NCBI GenBank assembly: GCA_947631615.1
Contig: CANRLX010000003.1
Span: 1-64,000, forward strand
DNA: 64,000 nucleotides
Direction of reading: 5' to 3'
Origin: an uncultured Acetatifactor sp.
GTDB lineage: Bacteria; Bacillota; Clostridia; Lachnospirales; Lachnospiraceae
Shown: in pieces, positions 52,820 through 61,263 of the stretch
Position numbering within the stretch: position 1 is the stretch's first letter
Layout of the letters: each line of letters starts with the position of its first letter
Made by a program: the position numbers and the translations under genes
The notes under the pieces: model-generated
What the model saw: only the letters and a program-made list of their open reading frames with translations
Databases searched by the model: none
What the model was told of the DNA's origin: nothing

Positions 52820-54742
52820 CTAGATATCCAGCGCCGCATCCTGTGCGTGCTCATAGATAAAAGCCTTTCTGGGAGGCACGTCCGTCCCCATGAGCATCTC
52901 CGTCATCTCGGATGCCATACGGGCGTCCTCGATCTCCACCAGCTTCATCAGCCGCCTATCAGGATCCAGCGTGGTCTCCCAGAGCTGCTCCGCGTCCATC
53001 TCGCCCAAGCCCTTATATCTCTGCAGGGTAAAGGCCCCCTTATGGTTTTTGCGGTATCTCTCCAGCGCCTTGTCGTCGTAGAGATACTCCTCCTTCCCCT
53101 TGGCGGGCATAGCCTTGTACAGAGGCGGCATAGCGATATACACATGCCCCTCAAAAATCAGATCCGGCATAAAGCGGTAAAACAGAGTGAGCAGCAGATT
53201 GGAGATATGGGCTCCGTCCACATCCGCATCCGCCATAATGATGATCTTGTCGTAGCGCAGCTTGGTGATATCAAAATCGTTTCCGTAGCCCTCGGAAAAA
53301 CCGCATCCGAAGGCGTTGATCATGGTTTTGATCTCGGCGTTTGCCAGCACCTTGTCGATGCTCGCCTTCTCCACGTTCAGGATCTTTCCCCGTATGGGCA
53401 GGATCGCCTGGTACATCCGATCGCGCGCCATCTTGGCGCTGCCGCCCGCGGAGTCCCCCTCCACGATAAAGATCTCGCACTTAGAGGCGTCCTTGGAGAT
53501 GCAGTTGGCAAGCTTACCGTTGGAGTCGAAGGAAAACTTCTGCTTGGTCAGCATGTTGGTGCGGGCCTTCTCCTCGGTCTTGCGGATCCTGGCCGCCTTC
53601 TCCGCGCAGCCGATCACGCTCTTTAGCACCTCCAGGTTCCTGTCAAAGTAGTGTACGATCTCATCTCCGGTGACCTTGGACACCACCTTCGCGGCGTCCT
53701 GATTGTCCAGCTTGGTCTTGGTCTGTCCCTCAAAACGGGGATCGGGGTGCTTGACGGAGACCACGGCGGTCATGCCGTTGCGAACGTCCGCACCCGTGAA
53801 GTTCTGATCCTTTTCCTTCAGGATATTCAGCTCTCTGGCGTAGGTGTTTATCACATTGGTAAACTGGGTCTTAAATCCGGTCAGATGGGTGCCGCCCTCG
53901 GAATTGTAGATATTGTTGCAGAATCCCAGCACGTTCTCATGAAACTCATTCACATACTGAAAGGCGACCTCCACGGAGATCCCCTCCGCCTCTCCGGAGA
54001 AATAAATCACGTCGTGTACGGTCTCCTTCGCCTTGTTCATATCCTTGATAAATCCGACGATCCCCTCCGGCTCATGGTAGGTGACCACCTCCGGCTCCTC
54101 CCTACGGCGGTCGGTGAAAATAATCGTCAGCTTCGGATTCAGATAAGCGGTCTCATGGAGGCGGCTCTTCACCTCGTCCTCCTTGAAGCGCGTCCTTTCA
54201 AAGATGGTGTCGTCCGGCAGGAAATTGATGATGGTGCCGGTCTCCTTTGTCTTGCCGACAACAGGAAGAAGGCCATTCTGCAGCTCGATCACCGGAACGC
54301 CCTTCTCATATTTATCCTCATAGATCGCGCCGTCCACCTTGACCCGCACGGTCAACCGATTGGAAAGCGCGTTGACCACAGAGGAACCCACCCCGTGAAG
54401 CCCTCCGCTGGTCTTGTATGCCGAATTGTCGAATTTTCCGCCGGCATGAAGTGTGGTAAACACCAGTCTCTCCGCGCTGACCCCCTTCTCGTGCATACCC
54501 ACAGGAATCCCGCGGCCGTTGTCCTCCACCGTGGCGGAGCCGTCCGCCTCCAGGGTCACCCGAATGGTGTCGCAGACGCCCGCGAGATGCTCGTCCACCG
54601 CGTTGTCCATGATCTCATAGATCAAATGGTTCAATCCCTTTGTGGACACGCTGCCGATATACATGCCGGGACGTTTCCTGACCGCCTCCAGTCCCTCCAG
54701 GACGGTGATGCTGGACGCACTGTAGTTACTAAAATCTGCCAT
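52820..54742 (-). CDS. parE: DNA topoisomerase (ATP-hydrolysing) subunit B, ParE-like
   Basis: This is the ATPase subunit, 640 residues. GHKL motifs are MDNAVDEHLAGVC and DNGRGIPVGMH, then GGLHGVGSSVVNALS. The TOPRIM domain has EIFIVEGDSAGGSAK (catalytic Glu) and IMADADVDGAHI (DxD). The C-terminus PPRKAFI is shared by GyrB and ParE, so the name rests on pairing with the ParC-like subunit. The ATG at 54742 has AAAGGAG; an extended -10 (TGCTATACT) lies at 54792-54800. Confidence 0.9.
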   Translation of the reverse strand: MADFSNYSASSITVLEGLEAVRKRPGMYIGSVSTKGLNHLIYEIMDNAVDEHLAGVCDTIRVTLEADGSATVEDNGRGIPVGMHEKGVSAERLVFTTLHAGGKFDNSAYKTSGGLHGVGSSVVNALSNRLTVRVKVDGAIYEDKYEKGVPVIELQNGLLPVVGKTKETGTIINFLPDDTIFERTRFKEDEVKSRLHETAYLNPKLTIIFTDRRREEPEVVTYHEPEGIVGFIKDMNKAKETVHDVIYFSGEAEGISVEVAFQYVNEFHENVLGFCNNIYNSEGGTHLTGFKTQFTNVINTYARELNILKEKDQNFTGADVRNGMTAVVSVKHPDPRFEGQTKTKLDNQDAAKVVSKVTGDEIVHYFDRNLEVLKSVIGCAEKAARIRKTEEKARTNMLTKQKFSFDSNGKLANCISKDASKCEIFIVEGDSAGGSAKMARDRMYQAILPIRGKILNVEKASIDKVLANAEIKTMINAFGCGFSEGYGNDFDITKLRYDKIIIMADADVDGAHISNLLLTLFYRFMPDLIFEGHVYIAMPPLYKAMPAKGKEEYLYDDKALERYRKNHKGAFTLQRYKGLGEMDAEQLWETTLDPDRRLMKLVEIEDARMASEMTEMLMGTDVPPRKAFIYEHAQDAALDI

Positions 54743-54791
54743 GCAATGCAAAACTCCTTTTGTGCCCGAACTTTTGTTCAACACTACATCT

Positions 54792-54820
54792 AGTATAGCA
54801 TATTTCCACCGGAAAGAAAA
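54792..54820 (-). promoter_or_regulatory. promoter of parE-parC
   Basis: An extended -10 TGCTATACT on the minus strand (54792-54800) with a weak -35 TTTTCT (54815-54820) at 17 bp. Confidence 0.55.
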
Positions 54821-54853
54821 GCGAAAAATTGTTAGAAAAACCGAACGGGAAAG

Positions 54854-55726
54854 CTAAACGGAGATCTTCTTCGCGCACGCAAGCGCCAGAGCCCCCGGCC
54901 CGATATGGCACGCAACGCTCAGAGAGAGGGGATCCACCACCTGGATCTCATAGCCCGCAAAGGCCCTCTCCACCTCCTCCTTAAAGACCATAGCGGCCTC
55001 CCTGTCATAGGTGTAGGCGATCTGGAGCCAGACGCCCTGCTCCTTGGTCAGGCCGCCGAAACGATTCTCGATATCGCTCTTGATCGCGTTGATCATCACA
55101 CTTTTCCCGTGGTTGCTCGTCCGCGCCTTCGCAAAGGCGTCCAGCTTCTCCCCCTGGATCTGCAGCACGGGCTTTAGGCGTAACATTGTGCCCACAGCCG
55201 CGGCTGCGGGGGTGATCCGCCCTCCCTTTTTCAGGTAGTACAGGGTGTCCAGCATGATATAGATACTGCTGTTAAATTTATCGGCCTCCAGAAACTCCCG
55301 AATCTCTCCGGCGTTCCTCCCCTTTGCCGCCAGAAGCTTTGCGTCGAAGGCGGACTGCCGCTGGGTTACGGAAATCCGCTGGTTGTTTACCACCTGGACC
55401 CTGCCGTCATATTCCCGCGAGAGCATGACGGCGCTCTGGCAGGAGCCGGAAAGGCCGCTGCTCATGGGAATATGCACCAGCTCGTCATACTCCTGCAAGA
55501 CCTGATCCCACAGCTCCATGACGGCCTCGGGGGAGGGCTGGCTGGTGGCGATGTCCTCTCCGGTCTTCAGCTTCTCATAAAACTGTTCCTGGGTGAGGCT
55601 GATGTCCTCAAAAAAAGTCTCCTCCCCGATGGTAAAAGGCATCGGCAGCACAAAGATGCCGTACTCCTTCGCCTGTTTCTGGGTAATGCCGCTGTTGCTG
55701 TCAGTGACGATCGCTACTTTTGCCAT
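54854..55726 (-). CDS. DegV family protein (fatty acid-binding)
   Basis: This protein has 290 residues in the DegV/FakB family, which binds a fatty acid and presents it to the kinase FakA. It has ATVDSN-type VAIVTDSNSGIT at the N-terminus, TSQPSP in the first third, and the SSGLSGSCQSA loop that contacts the carboxylate. fakA is close by (57964-59637), so the two may form the FakAB kinase that activates exogenous fatty acids. The gene is separated from recG by an AT-rich spacer with an 8-bp array. Confidence 0.92.
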   Translation of the reverse strand: MAKVAIVTDSNSGITQKQAKEYGIFVLPMPFTIGEETFFEDISLTQEQFYEKLKTGEDIATSQPSPEAVMELWDQVLQEYDELVHIPMSSGLSGSCQSAVMLSREYDGRVQVVNNQRISVTQRQSAFDAKLLAAKGRNAGEIREFLEADKFNSSIYIMLDTLYYLKKGGRITPAAAAVGTMLRLKPVLQIQGEKLDAFAKARTSNHGKSVMINAIKSDIENRFGGLTKEQGVWLQIAYTYDREAAMVFKEEVERAFAGYEIQVVDPLSLSVACHIGPGALALACAKKISV

Positions 55727-55750
55727 GTCTTTTCTCTCCGCACAATCATT

Positions 55751-55799
55751 CTCAAATTTCTCATTTTCTTCATTTCTTGATTTCTTATTTTCTTATTTT
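55751..55799 (-). repeat. 8-bp tandem array between recG and degV
   Basis: Six units (one of 9 bp) of CTTATTTT-type sequence on the plus strand (minus strand AAAATAAG, AAATCAAG, AAATGAAG, AAAATGAG). They fill most of the spacer after recG and end about 25 bp before the degV start. Confidence 0.75.
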
Positions 55800-55836
55800 C
55801 CAAGTCCGCTCTTTCTATGCAAGCAATATTTTACTG

Positions 55837-57894
55837 TCATATGGTGCGAAAGTCAACACCATTCCCGGAAGCTTTTTCGGCGTGCTCTCTCAGCAGGCGA
55901 TGCCTGTCAAGCGACAGATCCCCGTCCTGCGCCAGGATTTCCTCCACCGCCTCCTTCGCCTCCTTCAAAACGCCCGCGTCCGCATAGATATCCCCCAGCC
56001 CGAAGGCAAATTCGCCGCTTTGACGGACGCCGAAAAGCTCCCCCGGGCCCCGCAGCTTTAAATCCTCCGACGCGATAAAGAAGCCGTCATTGGATTGGTT
56101 CAGTATCTCCAGGCGCTCCATGGTCTCCTTCTCCTCCCTGGCGCTCACAAAAATACAGTAGCTCTGATGCTCGCCTCTTCCCACCCGACCTCGAAGCTGG
56201 TGGAGCTGGGCCAGGCCAAACCGCTCGGCGTTCTCCACCATCATCACGGTGGCGTTCGGGACATTGATCCCCACCTCGATCACCGTGGTAGATACCAGGA
56301 CGTCAATATGGTGAGCCGCAAACTCTTCCATGATCTTGTTTTTGTCGGCGGGACGCATCCTCCCGTGGAGAGAGGCAATCTGTATGTCGGCGGGCAGAGC
56401 GGATCTCAATTTTTCGGTGTAGTCCACCACGTTCTCCACATCCTCAAGCTCCCCCTCCTCCACCTGCGGGCAGATCACGTACGCCTGCCTGCCGGAGGCC
56501 ACCTCCTTTTTGATAAACTCATAGGCCTTGGGCCGGTAGGAGGTGTTTACCACACAGTTTTTGATGGGCAGGCGGTTTGCGGGGAGCTCGTCGATCACAG
56601 AGATGTGAAGGTCCCCGTAGAGGAGGATCGCCAGCGTGCGGGGAATGGGGGTCGCGCTCATCACCAGGACGTGGGGATCCCTCCCCTTTTCCGCAAGGTG
56701 CTCCCTCTGGCGCACGCCGAAGCGGTGCTGCTCGTCGGTCACCACCAGCGCAAGATTCCGGTAGGACACCTTCTCCTGGATCAGCGCGTGGGTGCCAACG
56801 ATAAGGTTTGCCTCGCCGGACGCGATCCTGCCGTATGCCTCCCGCTTGTCCTTGGCAGTCATGGAGCCCACCAAAAGAACCGGCCGAAAGGCAAGGCGGT
56901 ACTTCTCCACATAACTGGTTATGGTCTCGTAGTGCTGCATCGCCAGCACCTCTGTCGGAGCCATCAGCGCTCCCTGGAAGCCGTTTGCCACACACATGAG
57001 AAGGGCAAGAAGCGCGACGATGGTCTTGCCGGAGCCCACGTCCCCCTGTATCAGACGGTTCATGCAGTGGGGGCCTCCCAGGTCTTCCTTGAGCTCCTGC
57101 CAGACCATCTTCTGCGCTCTGGTGAGGGAGAACGGCATCCGCTCCAGGAAGCGGACCGTATCGGCCGTCTCATACATAGGATAGTTGTTGGGCAGGGCCG
57201 CGGCCAGATCCTTGTTTTTTTGAAGCGTCAACAGGAAGTCAAAAAATTCGTCAAACACCAGCCGCTTCCGCGCCCTCGACAAAGCATCGCGATCCTCGGG
57301 GAAATGTATGGTGCGAAACGCCTCCTCTCGGGAGATAAGCTCATACCGCTCCGGGATCCAGGAGGGATAATATTCCTCCTCGAAGGCATACAAGGACAGC
57401 GCCTGCCGGACGGCCTTCTGCACGGCCTGGTTGGTCAGCCCCTTGGTCAGGGAATACCGCGGCTGCAGGATGCCGCACTGTTTTTGGTAGTCTTCATAGG
57501 GGTACAGCTTCGGCTGTTCCATGACCCTTGCCGCCCCCCTGCTCTGAACCAGCCCGCGAAAGAGATAGTTTCCGCCGGGCTTTAGCACCTTTTTCAAAAA
57601 GGGCATGTTAAAGAAGGTGAGCAGCATTGCGCCGGAGGCGTCGCGGACGCTGACATTCAGAATCACCAGGTTGCGGACTTTTTTTTGGCTGGGGAAGGCC
57701 GTGACGGTCACATAAACGGCGCAGACCTGCCCGGGGACAGCCTCCGAGACGGGGACGGGAGCCCCGAACGTCTCATAGTCCCTCGGATAATGGCACAACA
57801 GGTCGCCTATTGTGGAAATGGCAAGCTTTTGAAAAAGCCTGCCGGTTTTGTCGCCGATGCCCTTTAGGTCGGTGACGGGCGTAGATTGGTTCAT
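55837..57894 (-). CDS. recG: ATP-dependent DNA helicase RecG
   Basis: This branched-DNA helicase for replication-fork rescue and recombination has 685 residues. An N-terminal wedge/OB domain (about 60-160, YVTVTAFPSQKKVRNLVILN) precedes two helicase domains with GDVGSGKTIVALLALL (Walker A), VTDEQHRFG (the DEQH variant typical of RecG), SATPIPRTLA and the C-terminal TTVIEVGINVPNATVM and LHQLRGRVGRG motifs. All motifs are complete. The ATG at 57894 was preferred over 57909 for the spacing to GAGG. Confidence 0.96.
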   Translation of the reverse strand: MNQSTPVTDLKGIGDKTGRLFQKLAISTIGDLLCHYPRDYETFGAPVPVSEAVPGQVCAVYVTVTAFPSQKKVRNLVILNVSVRDASGAMLLTFFNMPFLKKVLKPGGNYLFRGLVQSRGAARVMEQPKLYPYEDYQKQCGILQPRYSLTKGLTNQAVQKAVRQALSLYAFEEEYYPSWIPERYELISREEAFRTIHFPEDRDALSRARKRLVFDEFFDFLLTLQKNKDLAAALPNNYPMYETADTVRFLERMPFSLTRAQKMVWQELKEDLGGPHCMNRLIQGDVGSGKTIVALLALLMCVANGFQGALMAPTEVLAMQHYETITSYVEKYRLAFRPVLLVGSMTAKDKREAYGRIASGEANLIVGTHALIQEKVSYRNLALVVTDEQHRFGVRQREHLAEKGRDPHVLVMSATPIPRTLAILLYGDLHISVIDELPANRLPIKNCVVNTSYRPKAYEFIKKEVASGRQAYVICPQVEEGELEDVENVVDYTEKLRSALPADIQIASLHGRMRPADKNKIMEEFAAHHIDVLVSTTVIEVGINVPNATVMMVENAERFGLAQLHQLRGRVGRGEHQSYCIFVSAREEKETMERLEILNQSNDGFFIASEDLKLRGPGELFGVRQSGEFAFGLGDIYADAGVLKEAKEAVEEILAQDGDLSLDRHRLLREHAEKASGNGVDFRTI

Positions 57895-57963
57895 AGGAAT
57901 ACCTCGCATAAAGAAGGAGGCAGAGCTTCTGCCTCCTTGCCTGTCTGTTATTTGGGTTTGCCG

Positions 57964-59637
57964 TCACTCCACGGAGATCACATAATAATAGATGGGCTGC
58001 CCTCCGTACTGGAGCTCGATGTCGCAGGAAGGGTATTTTTCCGTGATCAGCCCCTGGATCCTCTCGGCGTCCGCCTCCGTTACCTCCGCTCCGTAGTAGA
58101 TGCTGATGAGCTCCGCGTCCTCATCCATCATGTGATCCAGCATCTCCAGGGCCACGTCGGTCACATCCCGGCCTACCGAGAGGATTCCGCCGTCGCCGAT
58201 CCCCATATAATCGTCCTTCCGGATCTCTTTATCGTCGATGGTGGTATCACGCACAGCGTAGGTCACCTGGCCCGTTTTGACGTTTTCGATCTCCTGGATC
58301 ATCGCCTCCTCATTCTCGTCGGCGGAGAGCTCCGGCACGAAATTGATCACCGCGGTGATCCCCTGAGGGATGGTCTTGGTGGGAATGACAAGAAGCGTTT
58401 TGTCCGCCACCAGCTCGGCGGCCTGGTTGGCCGCAAGAATAATGTTTTTGTTGTTTGGCAGAATGAAAATGGTCTCCGCGTTGACCCTGTCCACCGCGTC
58501 CAGAATGTCGGCGGTGCTGGGGTTCATGGTCTGCCCACCCTCAATGATATAGTCGACGCCCAGACTGCGGAAGATCTCGTTTATGCCGTCGCCGGCGGAA
58601 ACGGCGATAAATCCGAAGGGCTTGGCATCCGCCTGTGTGACAGAGATCTCATTGGAGCCCTCCTTCTGTGCCATTTTAAAGAGCTTTTCCTGATGCTCCA
58701 GGCGCATGTTGTCGATCTTGATATTGGAAAGCGCGCCATACTTCAATGCCTTCTGGATCGCCAGACCGGGGTCATTGGTATGTACGTGCACCTTGACCAC
58801 GTCATCGTCCGCCACACACACAATGGAATCGCCGATAGACTCCAGGTATGCCTTGAAGTCCATCTCCGTCTTGACATTGAACGTTCGGTTCAGCATAATG
58901 ATAAACTCCGTGCAGTAACCGAATTTGATCTCCGCCTCCGCCTGGATCTTGAGGGAGCTCTCCTCCCCGCCGTGCTTTTTCTCCGGCGCAGGAGACACCG
59001 TGAGGTCGATCTCCTTGCCCTGGAAGGCGTCATACGCCCCGCAGAGCACCTCCACCAGCCCCTGTCCGCCGGAATCTACCACGCCGGCCTGCTTCAGCAC
59101 AGGAAGCATCTCGGGGGTCTGGCTCAAGACATATTTGGCATGTTCGATGACCGTCCCGATAAAGGTATCGAGGTCCTCCACGCCGTCCTCCGCCAGCTCC
59201 TTCGCCTTGTCGGCCCCGCCCTTGGCAACGGTGAGGATCGTCCCCTCCTTGGGCTTCATAACGGCCTTGTAAGCGGATTCCACCGCTTTCTCAAACGCCT
59301 CCGCCAGCACACGGACCGTCAGCGTCTGCTCGGTCTTGATCCGCTTGGTAAAACCGCGGAAGAGCTGGGACAGGATCACACCGGAATTGCCTCTCGCCCC
59401 GCGAAGGGATCCGCTGGAGATGGCCTTGCAGATCGCCTCCATGGACGCGTTTTCCGGAAGGGCGGAAACCTCCCTTGCCGCCGACATGATCGTCATGGTC
59501 ATATTGGTTCCTGTGTCGCCGTCGGGTACGGGAAACACGTTCAGCTCATTGATCCATTCTTTTTTATTTTCCAGATTCTTTGCTCCGGCTAAGAACATCT
59601 TTGAGAGCATCTTAGCGTCGATTTGCTGTAAACCCAC
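57964..59637 (-). CDS. fakA: fatty acid kinase catalytic subunit FakA (YloV, DAK2 domain)
   Basis: This protein has 557 residues. An N-terminal DAK2 domain carries FPVPDGDTGTNM (Asp ligands for Mg-ATP) and GSLRGARGNSGVILSQ, then a middle domain and a C-terminal DegV-like domain. It phosphorylates fatty acids held by a FakB/DegV protein. The order asp23 (yloU)-fakA (yloV)-recG is conserved in Firmicutes. The asp23 stop is 14 bp upstream. All catalytic motifs look complete. Confidence 0.93.
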   Translation of the reverse strand: MGLQQIDAKMLSKMFLAGAKNLENKKEWINELNVFPVPDGDTGTNMTMTIMSAAREVSALPENASMEAICKAISSGSLRGARGNSGVILSQLFRGFTKRIKTEQTLTVRVLAEAFEKAVESAYKAVMKPKEGTILTVAKGGADKAKELAEDGVEDLDTFIGTVIEHAKYVLSQTPEMLPVLKQAGVVDSGGQGLVEVLCGAYDAFQGKEIDLTVSPAPEKKHGGEESSLKIQAEAEIKFGYCTEFIIMLNRTFNVKTEMDFKAYLESIGDSIVCVADDDVVKVHVHTNDPGLAIQKALKYGALSNIKIDNMRLEHQEKLFKMAQKEGSNEISVTQADAKPFGFIAVSAGDGINEIFRSLGVDYIIEGGQTMNPSTADILDAVDRVNAETIFILPNNKNIILAANQAAELVADKTLLVIPTKTIPQGITAVINFVPELSADENEEAMIQEIENVKTGQVTYAVRDTTIDDKEIRKDDYMGIGDGGILSVGRDVTDVALEMLDHMMDEDAELISIYYGAEVTEADAERIQGLITEKYPSCDIELQYGGQPIYYYVISVE

Positions 59638-59651
59638 GGTAAACTTCCTCC

Positions 59652-60011
59652 TTAATCAATCACTCTTACACCTTCTACAAAGATGTTGATTTTCTCTATC
59701 TCCATTCCGGTAAACTCTTCCACCTTATATTTCACGTTGTCGATCAGATTATCCGTCACGGCGAGGATGCTGACTCCGTACGCGACGATCACGTGAAACT
59801 CCAGAAACAGCTTGTTGTTTTTGCGGGTGACACTGATGCCTCTCGTAATGCTCTCCTTTTTCAAAAGCTTTACCAGCCCGTCCTTCACATTGACGCCGGC
59901 CATTCCCACGATGCCGAAGCACTCCACGGCAACGCTGCCTGCATACTGGGCGATCACTTCATTGTCAATAATGATATTTCCCATATGGGTATTCATAGAA
60001 GAACCTTTCAT
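59652..60011 (-). CDS. Asp23/Gls24 family envelope stress protein (YloU)
   Basis: This small protein has 119 residues of the Asp23/Gls24 type. GNIIIDNEVIAQYAGSVAVE opens the conserved domain, and VAYGVSILAVTDNLIDNVKYKVEEFTG is the second half. The family is membrane-associated and linked to envelope stress and fatty acid metabolism. The ATG at 60011 has AAAGGAGGGG 6 nt upstream. It begins the fakA-recG-degV set, divergent from rpmB. Confidence 0.92.
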   Translation of the reverse strand: MKGSSMNTHMGNIIIDNEVIAQYAGSVAVECFGIVGMAGVNVKDGLVKLLKKESITRGISVTRKNNKLFLEFHVIVAYGVSILAVTDNLIDNVKYKVEEFTGMEIEKINIFVEGVRVID

Positions 60012-60050
60012 GTATTGCCCCTCCTTTACAAATTGAGACATATATGTTAT

Positions 60051-60079
60051 ATTTTAACAGCTTTCCCATAAAAAAGAAA
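60051..60079 (-). promoter_or_regulatory. promoter of asp23-fakA
   Basis: On the minus strand TTTCTT (60074-60079) and TAAAAT (60051-60056), 17 bp apart. The -35 lies inside one copy of a 16-bp direct repeat (60070-60085, repeated at 60099-60114). Confidence 0.5.
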
Positions 60080-60114
60080 TAATAAAATCAAAAATTAAAA
60101 AAAAGAAATAATAA
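60070..60114. repeat. 16-bp direct repeat in the rpmB/asp23 divergent region
   Basis: AAAAAAGAAATAATAA occurs at 60070-60085 and 60099-60114, 13 bp apart, between the two divergent promoters. Confidence 0.8.
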
Positions 60115-60117
60115 TGC

Positions 60118-60146
60118 TTGCTTTTATTTGCTTTATCTGGTAGAAT
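60118..60146 (+). promoter_or_regulatory. promoter of rpmB
   Basis: TTGCTT (60118-60123) and TAGAAT (60141-60146), 17 bp apart. Confidence 0.65.
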
Positions 60147-60208
60147 ATGACTGTTGTGAGTCAAGCATACTAAGCGCGGTTCCGCGCAGAGGTTGAGGAG
60201 GTGTCAAG

Positions 60209-60394
60209 ATGGCTAAATGTGATATTTGCGGCAAGGGTGTTCATTTTGGTAATAACGTAAGCCATTCTCATAGAAGAAGCAATGCAATCTGGAACGCTAA
60301 TGTACAGAGCGTTAAGTGCAAGGTGAATGGCGCTGCCAAGAAGCTGCATGTCTGCACCAGATGTCTGAGAGCCGGCAAAGTGGAAAGAGCCTGA
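60209..60394 (+). CDS. rpmB: 50S ribosomal protein L28
   Basis: This large-subunit ribosomal protein has 61 residues. It has MAKCDICGKG with a Cys pair, HSHRRSNAIWNANVQ, and CTRCLRAGKVERA with the second pair, so it is the zinc-binding (C+) paralogue. GGAGG precedes the ATG. It is divergent from asp23, the order seen in many Firmicutes, and it ends in a strong terminator. Confidence 0.97.
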   Translation: MAKCDICGKGVHFGNNVSHSHRRSNAIWNANVQSVKCKVNGAAKKLHVCTRCLRAGKVERA

Positions 60395-60433
60395 AAAGGC
60401 CGCTGTCTTTCGCAAACGGTTATAAAGTTAGAA

Positions 60434-60470
60434 AAAGAGAGGTAGGTGTTACGCCTATCTCTCTTTATTT
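60434..60470 (+). terminator. terminator after rpmB, probably bidirectional
   Basis: Thirteen-bp arms (60434-60446 with 60454-60466, one G-T pair) around a 7-nt loop, followed by TTTATTT. The 5' A-run provides T's on the other strand for the convergent gene. Confidence 0.88.
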
Positions 60471-60496
60471 GTGACGTTTTGGAGGGGTTTTATTCC

Positions 60497-61042
60497 CTAG
60501 TCCTCTCTTTTTCGTCTCAGATACTCCTTGTTGATCATCTGGGAGAGCTCCTCGTCCCCAAACAGGTTGTCGGGGTGAAAGATCTTTACCAGGTCGCGGT
60601 AGCGCTTGCGAAGCCCCAGAGAATTGTTCACACTGCGAAACAGGATCTGCCCGATATCCCCACCGCCTGCACCGCTTCTTTGCTCCAAAAGAAGCCTCTT
60701 TTCCTCCGCAAAGCTCTTCTTCTCCCGCTCCAGGGTTTTACGGTCCTCCTCCAGGTGACGGAAGCCGTCCTGCAGGATCGCCATCTTTTTGTCAAAAAAA
60801 AGATTTTCCTCCTTCAGACGCTTGCGCTCCACCACAGAGCGCCTGTTGAGATCCTCCATCTCGTCGCGGAACTGGACCTTCTCCTTCAGGAACTTGTCCC
60901 GCGTGTCGGAAAGCTCCTTCTTTTCCGTCTCCAGCTGCCTGCGCTCGTTCTCAAGGCGCATATTCTCCTGAAAAAGCCAAAGCTTAGCACTCTTCAGCTC
61001 CTCCACGCTCTCAGCGCGGATTATCTCTTCCCAATCAATCAT
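60497..61042 (-). CDS. coiled-coil protein with a C-terminal J-domain-like HPD motif
   Basis: This protein has 181 residues. A long charged coiled coil (about 10-120, NMRLENERRQLETEKKELSD) leads to a 30-residue C-terminus with LRKRYRDLVKIFHPDNLFG, in which His156-Pro157-Asp158 sit between two helices, as in DnaJ J-domains. It is shorter than a full J-domain (helix I is not clear). It would suggest recruitment of DnaK, but this is inference. The gene starts 12 bp after the 47-residue membrane protein, in the gerW operon. Confidence 0.7.
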   Translation of the reverse strand: MIDWEEIIRAESVEELKSAKLWLFQENMRLENERRQLETEKKELSDTRDKFLKEKVQFRDEMEDLNRRSVVERKRLKEENLFFDKKMAILQDGFRHLEEDRKTLEREKKSFAEEKRLLLEQRSGAGGGDIGQILFRSVNNSLGLRKRYRDLVKIFHPDNLFGDEELSQMINKEYLRRKRED

Positions 61043-61054
61043 ACGCGATAGCCC

Positions 61055-61198
61055 TCACCAGCCGTCGCAGAAGCAGTTGTACCCCACAAACAATAACAGA
61101 GAGGTGATGATCAGGCCGATCAGCCTGTTGTGCACAATGATCATCAAGAGCATCCCGAGCGCAATGAAAAAAAACGCAAGACCAATCATTTTACGCAT
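61055..61198 (-). CDS. 47-residue membrane protein (short gene)
   Basis: A short open frame begins MRKMIGLAFFFIALGMLLMI, continues IVHNRLIGLIITSLLLFVGY and ends NCFCDGW. It has two membrane helices and a Cys-containing end. It lies between gerW and the J-domain-like gene, same strand, with 65 and 12 bp gaps, so it belongs to that operon. The ribosome binding site (GGATCTGGTG) is moderate. Helix content and position, not family recognition, support it as a gene. Confidence 0.65.
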   Translation of the reverse strand: MRKMIGLAFFFIALGMLLMIIVHNRLIGLIITSLLLFVGYNCFCDGW

Positions 61199-61263
61199 CG
61201 CACCAGATCCGTTTTTCGTTTCCTCTCTCTATATATATGCAGGCAGCCGCAGCCGATGAACCA

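Noticed and set aside
50548-54742. DNA gyrase GyrB-GyrA
   Set aside because: No GyrA box is visible in the A subunit, and the pair sits beside rsmD-coaD rather than dnaA-recF, so ParE-ParC is preferred. GyrB versus ParE alone is not separable by eye.
57886-59592. A 568-codon plus-strand frame opposite fakA
   Set aside because: It mirrors fakA, whose motifs are complete, and shows His/Arg-rich shadow composition without a family.
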